From Cycas panzhihuaensis (Eukaryota > Cycadophyta), in contig CM041465.1 in NCBI GenBank assembly GCA_023213395.1, positions 240,753,741-240,817,740 of the forward strand: a stretch of 64,000 nucleotides of DNA, given 5' to 3'. Under the pieces are notes generated by a model. It worked only from the letters and a program-made list of their open reading frames with translations. It had not been told where the DNA came from and ran no database searches. Positions 45,641 through 54,988 of the stretch are shown in pieces. Both the position numbers and the translations under genes were made by a program. The first letter of the stretch is position 1, and every line of letters begins with the position of its first letter.

Positions 45641-46260
45641 CTTTGGGCAAACACCTTGGATTTCTTGTGTCAAAATAAGGAATCCAGATTGACCCTAATA
45701 AAGTCAAGGTAATCCTTGATATGCCGCACCCTAGAACCCAACGACGGATCAAGTCGTTTCTAGGTAGGCTCAATTTCCTTAGGCACTTCTTGGCAGACTT
45801 TGTCATGAGAGCCAAACCCCTTACGAACCTATTGAAGAAGGGAGCTCCATTTGTTTGGTCTGATAAGACCCAACAAGCCTTCAAAGGACTTAAGGAAGTC
45901 CTCGCTTCCGCTCCTACGCTAGTGCCCCCTCACTTCGATAGGCCCTTTGTTCTTTATACCTCAGTAACTGACGAGTCCCTAGGTGCTATGTTCGCTCAAG
46001 AGGATGACTCAGGAGTCAAGAGAGCCATTTATTTCATCAGTTGCACTCTCGTGGCTGCTGAACTTAGCTACTCTCCTGCCGAGAGGGAATGTCTCTCCTT
46101 GGTCCATGCGACCAAGAAGTTTAGACATTACTTACTTGGCAACACCACCAAGGTGATCGTCCAGTCCGATCCCTTGTGATACTTACTCATTTGTTCAAAC
46201 TTGATGGGTAGGGCTAGCCATTGAGCCGTCCTTCTTCAAGAGTTTAACCTTCATATCATT
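45641..46260 (+). pseudogene. Element C: classical gypsy RNase H, degenerate active site
   Basis: Connection region IKSFLGRLNFLRHFLADFVM and LLKKGAPFVWSDKTQQAF (45745-45895), then the RNase H: PFVLYTSVTDESLGAMFAQE, RAIYFISCTLVAAELSYSPA, ERECLSLVHATKKFRHYLLG. Where gypsy RNase H has the first catalytic Asp (LYTDAS), this has LYTSVT, and F has LYTSTI in the same place. The Glu of YSP.E is kept. Loss in two elements suggests the domain was already impaired in their ancestor, consistent with the separate aRNH at 51384. A stop at 46177 ends the open stretch. Confidence 0.8.
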
Positions 46261-46276
46261 AACCAGAAATCAAAGA

Positions 46277-47642
46277 AGGGAATGGTAGTGGCCGAGCAGC
46301 TCGTAGACGCCCCTATTCCTAACTTGCTCGATACTCTCATTGACGATTCTCTCCCTGATGAGTCCATCTTGACTATTCAGGATGTCCCTCCCCATCCACT
46401 CATCGACAATGAGTGGTATGGCGACATAGTGTAGTATCTCACGCAATAGCAATACTGCCTTGATGCTAGTAGTAAAGTTAGATCTCGCATCCAGATTTTT
46501 GCTAAGCAATACTTCCTCATGGATGAAGTATTGTACAAGAGGTCCTTCAATGGGATCCTCTTCCACTGCGTCACCACTGACAAGGCTAGCCAAATACTTC
46601 ACGAATGCCACCATGGTATTTATGGGGGTCACTTTAGGGGCCAGTCTATGGCCCAGAGGATCCTCCTTATGGGCTATTTTTGGTTGTCCCTCTTTAAGGA
46701 TGCCCACGCCTTTGCCCTGAGATGTCGGCTCAGGAACATGCTAACATCTCCTATGTGCCTTCCAGGGCCCTTTACCCTATCATCTCTCCATGGCCTTTCA
46801 CTCAGTGGGGGCTAGACCTCATTGGAGCTATCTCTCCACCTTCTTCATCACAGCATAAGTTTATCTTGACTGCTATAAAATACTTCACCAAATGGGTAGA
46901 GGCCATTTCCCTAGTTACTACTCCTAGTAAAATGATAGCTACCTTCATTTACCAGCACATCATTTGCCATTTTAGGATTCCTGACGTCCTAATCACCGAT
47001 AATGGAACCCCCTTTTGTAATAGGGAGATGGATGAGCTTTGAGAGAAGTTCAAGGTTTCTGACAAAACATCTTCTCCTTACTACCCCCAGGCAAATGGTT
47101 AGGTAGAGTCATTTAACAAGACTCTCATTAATATCCTAAAGAAAACTATGGCTCAGTCTTAAAAGGACTGGCACCTCCAGCTTCCTTCCACTTTGTGGGC
47201 TTACTACACCTCTATCTGTTCTGCCATAAGAATGACCCTATTCTCCCTGGTTTACAGTACCAAGGTGGTACTCCCATTGGAAGTGGAGATCCCTTCCTTA
47301 CGAGTCTCTCTTCGAGGTCTCATTGATGAGGAGTCAATCTGTCTGGCTCGTCTCCTGGACCTCGAAGCTTTGGACGAGAGACGTTTAGGCCTTATCGTGC
47401 TAACTCAAGGCGTCCAAAACTTGCTCACAAAGGACCTACGATAAACATCTTCATTCCCATCCCAGGGACCACGTCCTCAAATTAGAATATCTTCATGACC
47501 ATTTGACCAAATTCAAATCTAGATGGATTGGCCCCTTCGTCATTATCGAAACCCTCGGTAATGGAGCTTATAGGATTGCCACCCTAGAGGGCCTTGAATT
47601 TGAGAAAGCTGTTAATGGAAAATTCCTTAAGAGTTTTTAATT
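46277..47642 (+). pseudogene. Element C: integrase
   Basis: N-terminal zinc finger: LHECHHGIYGGHFRGQSMAQ, GYFWLSLFKDAHAFALRC (the second Cys follows in the shifted frame). Core: PFTQWGLDLIGAISPPSS (first Asp), KYFTKWVEAISLVTT, FRIPDVLITDNGTPF (second Asp), then YYPQANG.VESFNKTLINI with the Glu. The C-terminal part has LARLLDLEALDERR, DHVLKLEYLHDHLTKF and WIGPFVIIETLGNGAYRI, a GPY/F-type module without a chromodomain. It ends FLKSF near 47638. Stops at 47041, 47100 and 47160 and shifts near 46720 and 47400 inactivate it. The lack of a chromodomain fits Tat/Athila rather than chromoviruses. Confidence 0.87.
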
Positions 47643-48219
47643 GTGACCTTGTTGTCACCTCACCTACGCTTTGAAATGAGCCTAAACTACCATGTTAAGT
47701 TTGTTCCTATTCCTCCCAGCCACGAGTAGAATGACAACTTAGGATGGCCTCTTCCATTTCTTTCTGGTTCCTCCTGTGGAACCTATATTCCCATGTTCTT
47801 TTGGGACCTTATTCCCATATTTGAGCATCCCCCAGTTAGGACAACGCTCTAGAGTACCGATACTCCCCCTCTTGGTCAGTATTTCCTTTGCATACCCTGC
47901 TATGCTCCTCCGTGGACATGCACATCATCCTATTTCCTAACCTCACATGTGTCTATCACCTCTATTCATGGTGGTCATGTGTGCTTCTATTAGGTATATG
48001 GCCATGCATGGAAGGAAATATGTGCATCACATAACAAACCATCTATATCATATATAATAAAACATCACATATCAAATGGGGTGCCAATTGCCTCGTCTAT
48101 ATATATACATCAAAATCGTATGTCATGTCATACATATGGTGTGGCACATCCTCTATGGGAAGCCAGTGTCCTTATAGGGGGGTACAATCATATGACTCTA
48201 TACATGTGACCCATTGGAG
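47643..48219 (+). other. Element C: region between integrase and antisense gene
   Basis: Non-coding, alignable with 4920-5655 of B and, inverted, with 58080-58870 of F. It includes the CAAATGGGGTGCCAATTGCC block (48074). It would be the 3' flank for both converging transcripts. Confidence 0.5.
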
Positions 48220-50179
48220 GCCTGTTCTTTCCCCTATCAAAATAAATACAATGAGTATACTCTATTCTACTGCTGCCCTACTCCTGCAGCACCATCTCCT
48301 GGTTGGTGTGATCCCTTTCCTAAAGACAACATCCCTCCGAGGCTCCTCTTGGGTCTCTGTGAGCTCCCGACCTCGCTCCCCTCATCACGTGGCCTCCTTG
48401 GTGTCATCACCGTCGTGTGGGTATGCATCTTGCTTCAGCGCAACCTCGATGCCACCTGATCCACTAGTTGATCGTATTGGGCCTGGATACAATCTCTCTC
48501 ACTCTCCACTCCTCAGAGATGCTCCTCTAGCACTGCTATCTGAATCCTGCTCTCTGCATCTCTACTTGCTCCTCCTTGAGCCTCTAGAGTCTGTATGTGA
48601 TTTCGTAATATGTCCCGCTCACTTCGAGCCTCATCCAGCTCCTGCTGCAGATGTCCCCTAAATGCTACGTGTTCCTGGCACTCTACAGCCCATATGTCCC
48701 TTGCCCTTGCCAATGGGGTGAATGTTGCCATATGGGCACCTGTCGATCTAGGTGCATCCTCAACCTGGATAGGCGGTTGCCCCTCTGCATACACTTGAGG
48801 GAACATCTCCCTCACCATCACCTCTACCAACTATCGAATCTCTACAGTACCTGCGATCCAGCATGCCATGTATCAGTACATGTCTATGGATATTGAATTA
48901 ACCAAAATCAAACTACATATCTATCTGGCAATCAAACGACGATAGGAAATAGCTATGTCTCACCTAGTGTGGCAACCAGCTCCTCGACTCACACGACTGC
49001 CTCCTCCTCTAGTGCTCTTCCAACTACTGGTACCTCCTCCTCGGGTACCTCCCCTACTAGGGCCTCTCTCCTCCCTGGAACTGGCTCTGCTATTGCCTCT
49101 CTGGATCTCCTCATAATCCGTAGCCTGCAGGCCTGTGTCACTGGCCCCCTACTCTCCTCCGCAGCCCCTTATGGGCCTGCCTCTCTGCCAGCAGTCTCGA
49201 ATGGCCCTACTCCTCCACCTGTTGTCCCTCATGGACTTGCCTCTCCTGTAGGTCATGACGGGCTGACCCCATCTCCGCCATCATCATCTCTTGGGAGCAT
49301 CCTAGCTCCACCTGCCTTATCATCACTGTCCCACCTCACTACCCTGTACGGATCTGCTATAAGGTCCATCATGGTGAGGAGGTCTAGTGATGTAGCTTCC
49401 ACTAAGCATCAGACATAGGCTTGGTCCTCTGTCCCTCTTAGTCTAGTCTGCCACCTATGGACCATTGGGTCCTACTCTGCAATGGGGTGTGGTCCCCCCA
49501 CTGGTGCCACTGCTCCAAAATGATCAAAGAACCATCACTATAGTAGTGTGCTATACGACAGTCCTCCCTTGCCCAATACTATGATGGCATCCAGTTATGC
49601 GACGAGGTTCACTAATATCAGGGTAGCCCAGTCCATCCTCTCGCTGGCCTTGCAATGACACACTACATCCATCCATCCCCCAGGGATATCCCTATAATTC
49701 TGTTTCTGGGAAACCCAGAATAGAATGCACAAAGTAATCAACTTCCTCACTCGAGGAATCCCTGACATGACCATAGCCTGGAGAGGAACCCCTTTCCTCT
49801 CCCATCTATCTGGCCCCATGAAGAATATCGTCGCCTCCTTGTGCACTGTCTATCATCACCTCCTTGTGTGCTGCCTCATTACTAAGTAGCGCTCCCAGTG
49901 CTAATGGCCTCCCAATCGCTGGCACTCCCAATATCCGTCTAATATCCCTCATGTCACTATCATGTCTCCCACCTGGGGTAGGTGGAAAACATACCTCCTC
50001 CAATCCTAGTGTGATACAATATCGATCAGTAGCCTCTGGTTTGACATGTACTGAGGTGTCTGTATGACCTTCAGTAGGCCACATCTCCCTAGGACTCCCT
50101 TGTCCTCCCGAGACATCATCTCTATGAAACTCAGCATCGCCATCCCTATGTTTTCGCGGTTGTCTACCGTGATCACAGC
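48220..50179 (-). pseudogene. Element C: antisense PMD-like gene, exons 2 and 3
   Basis: Runs opposite to gag-pol. Exon 2 (50179-48964) begins AVITVDNRENIGMAMLSFIE. It contains LLKVIQTPQYMSNQRLLIDI, VSHWD, YVFHLPQVGDM and RRILGVP, the W..FHLP.G(D/E)M.....ILGLP layout of the plant mobile domain. RVRKLITLCILFWVSQKQNY and ERMDWATLILVNLVA follow, then a Gly/Ser/Pro-rich segment. The intron at 48851-48963 leads to exon 3 with EMFPQVYAEGQPPIQ, a Glu/Arg-rich coiled-coil-like helix (48660-48500) and the RRPRDEGS tail. Frameshifts split it into pieces. Similarity to B and F is at protein level. PMD proteins act in silencing and development in plants and also occur within transposons. Confidence 0.62.
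48851..48963 (-). other. Element C: intron 2 of the antisense gene
   Basis: 113 bp on the minus strand, donor CTAG|GTGAGACA, T-rich interior, acceptor GATCGCAG|GTAC. It lies at the same place as 6289-6416 in B and 57321-57444 in F, between the Gly-rich segment and the FPQVY segment. Confidence 0.65.
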
Positions 50180-50224
50180 CTATAAACACCACCAAAAACT
50201 AGTCAGAACCTAGCTTGCACTTAC
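50180..50224 (-). other. Element C: possible very short intron 1 of the antisense gene
   Basis: 45 bp, donor AGAG|GTAAGTGC, acceptor GTTTATAG|GCTG, CTGAC inside. Splicing would join a basic segment (50225-50300) in phase to AVITVDN. B has matching borders (7662-7713). The length is below the usual plant minimum. Confidence 0.35.
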
Positions 50225-51383
50225 CTCTTAGCCTCTAGGCTGTCTCTTATCTCTTTCTGATCAAGATTTGGGGCCCTTTCGGCCCCTATCTTCTTTTTCT
50301 CGATGTCATCTTAGCCTTTGCACCAAACTTCAGCGGTCTTGGTGGAGTTTGGCCTGGCTCCCGTGGTGATCAGGGCCCCACGGCAAAGATCGCGGCACTA
50401 TGATCTTTGCCGCGGTGTGAACGACACCCCCCCTAAAGGGGGGGGTTTCGGCCTAAAAAACAAAAAAAAAATCTTTTGGGTGAGCCCCAGCAGGGCCCAC
50501 TGGGACCAAGGTTGTCTAATGCCCCAGTCTCGCCTCTTTCTGGGTCTGATTTAGTCTCTGAGAGGTCATTTTTCACCTATATGGGGCCTGAAAATCACAC
50601 AAAATTCACAAAAAAATAATGAAACTAAAACTTTAAGATGGGCTGGGTTTCATAGGATCCACTCACTGGATCTAGCCTAGATGTCATCATCTTGCTCCCG
50701 TGTTCTCGATGGCTGTCTCCCTGCTCTGATCCAATAGTCTTATCTCCCTCTACATGCCTCCAAAGTTGGGTGGCGCTCCGCTGCGTAAAGGAATGGTTTG
50801 GATTCTCTTAAGAGCCCATGAAAATGAATTCATTTCCCGTCAAGTTTCCTTATATAGGCAGGGGCCCCAACGGGTACTGTCTCCATTTTAACTCTCGTGG
50901 TAGCCCTCTGGACCATCTCGTATCCCTGATCACCTTTGCCTTCTAGCCCTATCTCTCGTTACACTCCTATAGCCTTCGTTTTGCTCTTTCTTGTGGGTGC
51001 ATTTATGGCACCTTGCCAATTCACTTTTTCGCAGGGCTCATTTGTCTCGTTTTGCATGCCACCCCCATGCATGCCTGAGTTTATACTCGTTTGGCTTGTT
51101 TCGCCATCCTGGACCCATTTCTGTAGCTCTTTTCTACCCCTAGGGCCTCCAGAGAGAATGCTCCCCCTATTCGGGGGCATGTTTTGCTTTCTGAAGTAAT
51201 CTTTGGTACTCTAGGGTGCCCCTTTTCCTACCCACTCTCAGGTAGTGGTCAAATAGCCTGCTTTCATCCTTGGGTAGCCTCATTGCCAAGTCCTCCTACC
51301 CTTCACGACCATTTATTGCTTGCCTTTTGAGCCTCTTTTTGCTTCATTATTGCTTGTTATTACCAGGACTTTTCTGATCACCC
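50225..51383. promoter_or_regulatory. Element C: divergent region between antisense gene and aRNH
   Basis: Contains the basic exon-1 candidate (50225-50300). Inverted repeats follow: CGGCAAAGATC (50381-50391) / GATCTTTGCCG (50402-50412), preceded by CCGTGG/CCACGG arms at 50361-50382. A G/A-rich homopolymer patch lies at 50440-50470. TTATATAGGC at 50850-50859, on the plus strand, is preceded by GAAAATGAATTC, as in B. From 50870 to 51383 nothing is conserved except scattered blocks before the aRNH ATG. The arrangement suggests a two-way promoter. Confidence 0.5.
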
Positions 51384-51914
51384 ATGTCTCTCTACATTTT
51401 TATCAACAGCGAAAGTCGCAGTAATCCTGGACCTTTTACTGCTACTTGGATTCTTCGTAGCTCTTTCAGACACGATTTCCTACGCTCTGGGGTCTTCCTC
51501 CCAGAGGCTACCAATAATGAAGCTAAGTACATGGTTGTTATTGAGGCTCTTACCGACACTCTCTGTTTCCATCATGTATCAATCGTCCTTCTTTGTGACT
51601 CCCAGGTTGTAGTGTCCCATCTCATCCAAGTTTACCAGGTGCGATGCCCTCACCAAAGAACCCTTACTTCAACCGCCAGATCTCTCCTAGCTTGTTTTCA
51701 ATCTATCAACATTCGACATATTCCTTAGGCCCTTAGCATTGAGGTAGATAGTCTCATTCACCTCATCCTTGAGCGTCGCCTCCCTCTTTTCATAGGTCAT
51801 CCCTGAGGCTTGTCTGGTTGCCCTGTCACCTGAGTCCTAGGCCATCCTATGCATCATCTTGCGATCCATTCGCACCTCCGAAAGCTAGCTGCTAATGAGG
51901 TTAAACTATGGTGA
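51384..51914 (+). pseudogene. Element C: archaeal-type RNase H (aRNH)
   Basis: Open from ATG 51384 for 114 codons, then one stop (51726-51728) and on to VKLW and TGA at 51914. MSLYIFINSESRSNP corresponds to TDGGS.GNP in B, with the first Asp changed to Asn and Gly codons changed by G-to-A. EATNNEAKYMVVIEAL keeps the catalytic Glu. LLCDSQVVVSHLIQVYQV keeps the middle Asp, and IEVDSLIHLILE the last. This is the archaeal/plant type (NNEAEY, DSQLVV, ADALA-like), distinct from the gypsy RNase H at 45641. It lies about 3.7 kb downstream of integrase and 300 bp before the PPT. Loss of the first Asp makes this copy inactive. Confidence 0.85.
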
Positions 51915-52205
51915 CTACCAGTTTTGTTCACTTACTCCTCCTACTTGATCATGCATATCTCTTTGCATCTTTTGTGATGGGGGCAGCCCCCTCATCCTTC
52001 TTGTCTTCCAGTCGATTCCTGGATGGCGCATAGGCAGCCCCTACGTGGTCTCCACTAGTATCCTTGTATCCATGCATTCCACCATGACACTTGCTGGCAC
52101 CCTTGACTACTGTTATGATCTTGATTCATATATCTACATACACGTGCTACTGACAGTTGTGTTACCAGCATTCACTATCGCACCATGCTTCTGAGCAGCG
52201 AGGCT
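51915..52205 (+). other. Element C: spacer between aRNH and PPT
   Basis: Closely matches 375-670 of A, including the GTTACCAGCATT block at 52160. No ORF is shared between copies. Confidence 0.55.
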
Positions 52206-52223
52206 CTACTGCCAAGGAGACAG
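52206..52223 (+). other. Polypurine tract of element C
   Basis: CTACTGCCAAGGAGACAG directly precedes the 3' LTR start TGTTTCCCAG. It is equivalent to the AAGGGGGTAG and AAGGGGGCAG tracts of A and B. Confidence 0.75.
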
Positions 52224-54988
52224 TGTTTCCCAGTTTCCAGGAACAAATACAGAGAGGTCGACTTAGGTAAGTGCAGGTATATTTCTCACCTTATTTTTTC
52301 CTTTTGTGAGGAGTATTTACTTACATGCTTTATTTTTCGTAGATGGTTTGCACCATCTACATCTATTTAGCCTATGACGACTATAGCGGGGACACACTTT
52401 CAGCAAGTGTGGCACCCCGGTGGCTGCATCACTTCCTGCAATCTGCCCTACTCCCCTTAAGATGGGCTTGATTCATGTGATGATCACTCGTATATTGACT
52501 TATCACCGTTTGGCCTCCTTGTTGTATCCTTGAGTCCCGTGATGGCCTTTCTTATAGCTCTCGGTCTATTATTTGCCTCTGGGCAGGTGGGCTCGCCCCT
52601 TTGCTGGCCTCCTAGTATACTGGTTCATAGCGTTGGCTGGATATTTGGGCCAGTTTGGTCTTCTGGTCCCGCACTGCGGCAAATTTCGTGGTACCACGAA
52701 ATTTACTGCAGTACCACGAAGTTTCCCACAGTGCGACTGTTATGTTTTATTTTTTAAAACTGCCATGGCAATTCTCACATTTATTGCAGAATTGCCATGT
52801 GGCTTTTAACCCACCTCAGCACCAGTCGATCCCTAATTGCCCTATTAGGGTTGGGGCTAAGTATTTAAGCCCATCTCAACTCATTTCTAGGATCTTTTTG
52901 GGCTCTCTTTGGAAGGATTACAAAGGAAAAATGCTCTGTTGTCTGCTATCTTCTACTACTCTGCTGCATTTCCAGAACCTGCAACTACTCTTCAGTGCCC
53001 AGCTCTCCTTAGGCTTCACTGTGACATCTTCATAGCTCATTGCATGCCTTGGAGAGGGCCTCCTTGAGGAGTTTTCAGGGTCTCCTTGCCCAGGTAGTCA
53101 CCAAGTGGTCCCAGGAGTAGGATTTCCTTCAACTATCTCAATAGGGGCTCCATACCTGCTATACTTCAGCATTTTCTCAAGTTTTCTAGCCTCTTCCAAC
53201 AGGCTTTTACAGAGGCAAACACCTCCCACTTTCTCTAAAGGTATTTATTTATTTAAAGTCCTTTCTTTGCTCAGTTTATGCCCTGTTTTGTGTTTGTTTA
53301 TCACTAGTTTTCTTATCTTGTTTCAAGAGTTGTTCTTGTCCTTCTCTTTGATCTTTTCTTCTACTGTTTAAGCCTCTTTTCTTGTATTTCACACCCAGGA
53401 CAGCAGCCAAAGAGGGCTTTATAGGGTTTGGGATAGAGTTGGGTGGATTCCGTACCACCTTTGCACTCCCTAAGAGGCATCCACCCTCCAAACCCTCCTC
53501 TTTGCCCCCGTGCTATTCCTGGAGTGGGCAAACAATTAGAGGACCACTTCCAGCTACTGAAATCAGTGTTTGCACCTATTGCAATGCTAGTTTATAGGCT
53601 CATTTCCCTTATCTAGGCAACGCATAAGCCCCGAAGACTTTCCTTAGCTTAACCCTTCTTTCAATGGCCCGGTTTGCTCCCTATAGCACTCCAGCTCATA
53701 GAGGACTTCTTTGGGCTCTTTTGTACTTTTACTTCCCTAATTTTCAACCAGCTATATAGCCATACCCTCGTTGCCTTGTGGCTTCTTGAGGGAGGGTAGG
53801 GTTGCTCTTTGTGGGAGGTGGGCCACTCTGAGGCTCACCTATCTACTTACCGTTCATTTGAGCATTTTTACCATAATATATTGCTACAACCTTGTGATTT
53901 ATGAGCACTAATATATATGTATAGAGATTTGGTTTTGGCATATGTATACATGTGTTGTTGGAACTCCTCCTTGTGTTGCTAGCCTCCTTTCTCCGTAAAG
54001 GAATATTTGTGCTTACTTATAGGTATATAGAGGATGTGAGGGACTTCTCCTCTCTTCTCTATCCTGGGTAAGTGCATTTACTCATATTTTGTCATAGCAT
54101 TTCATTTTCTATTATTACTTTCCTTTTCCTTTTTGGCACTTTAGTGTCACTTCTCGAGGAAGGTAAGGAAGCCCCACGCTTCACCCTATTGCGACCTCCC
54201 TTTTATCGTGCTTCGTAGAACGATTTGAACATCTTGTGGAAGCACCGCCGCTTTGATCGCACCCTCATTCTGGGTATGTGTTCTTACTTCGTTTCACTCT
54301 CTTTCTTTTAAAAAGGGTTTACATAGTAGTAATTAGACCATATAAAAGGAAAAGGAATCAACTCTCTTTTTTGTTTACATTCCATATGTTATATCTTATA
54401 TACTACACCTATTGTAGGAAAGGGTTTTAGGAAGTTCTTCCCTTCAACATTTCCTTTCAACTTGTAAACTTTGCCCTTGCCCTCTTGGCTTGTCATATTT
54501 GGTTTAGTTTACTTGTGTGTGCCTTAGCACCCTCTCCTCTCTTGATTGCTCCTTAAAAAGGGGGAACTTTTGATCGATCGATTGTTCCCACTCCCTTCTT
54601 TTTCCCTCAGTTCCCTTCGCTTAGCCAAATAACCGAGAAGGTCTTAACCGTAGGCTATTCGCCTACTTTGCCTCTACTCGTTCCCTTCCGCCATAGGGAA
54701 ACCTTTGAGGGATTCTCTCCCTTCCCTTCCGGCCATCCAAGGGTGGGAGGACTCTTCTCCAAAATCTATCCAGGCTACTCTTTCGCCTCCCCTCTTCCTA
54801 GTTGAAGTGGGGAACCACCTCTAGGTAATTGGGTACCATCTGCATGTCTCAAACTCGCACTCCAATGTACGAGGTGCCCTACATGGTACTTGCCTCACTT
54901 GTAGGTTCCTATCTACACCCTGATAGTGTCATCGATCATCCTCGTTATCCCTGCGTAGCTAGGTGGTTATCCCGTAGACGTGCATCCA
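52224..54988 (+). repeat. 3' LTR of element C
   Basis: 2765 bp, TGTTTCCCAG to GTGCATCCA, collinear with 38037-40799. TATTTAA lies at 52862-52868. The best preserved U3 module of the window is at 52672-52738. It is followed at 54989 by ACCCT, the partner of GCCCT before the 5' LTR. Confidence 0.9.
52672..52738 (+). promoter_or_regulatory. U3 palindromic module, 3' LTR of element C
   Basis: Includes a perfect 24-bp palindrome at 52681-52704, with arms AAATTTCGTGGT and ACCACGAAATTT. It is followed by GCAGTACCACGAAGTTTC and enclosed by CACTGCGG / CACAGTGC. It lies about 130-190 bp upstream of the TATTTAA at 52862. Protein binding or a hairpin in the transcript are both possible. Confidence 0.6.

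Larger units (their letters stand above)
38037..54988 (+). mobile_element. Element C: complete 17-kb Tat-like gypsy retrotransposon
   Basis: Full-length element with paired LTRs of 2763 bp (38037-40799) and 2765 bp (52224-54988). The flanking pentamers GCCCT (38032-38036) and ACCCT (54989-54993) match at four of five bases, as expected for an old target-site duplication. Order: LTR, gag, protease, RT, RNase H, integrase, antisense PMD-like gene, aRNH, PPT, LTR. It sits inside the LTR of element F, whose halves rejoin when C is removed. In the first 60 aligned bases the two LTRs differ at 9 sites, all transitions, so the insertion is old. Gag and pol carry many stops. The Tat assignment rests on the aRNH, extra ORF and size; it needs an RT tree. 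Confidence 0.88.

Noticed and set aside
48125-48661. 178-codon plus-strand ORF
   Set aside because: Lies opposite exon 3 of the antisense gene and is not kept in B or F.
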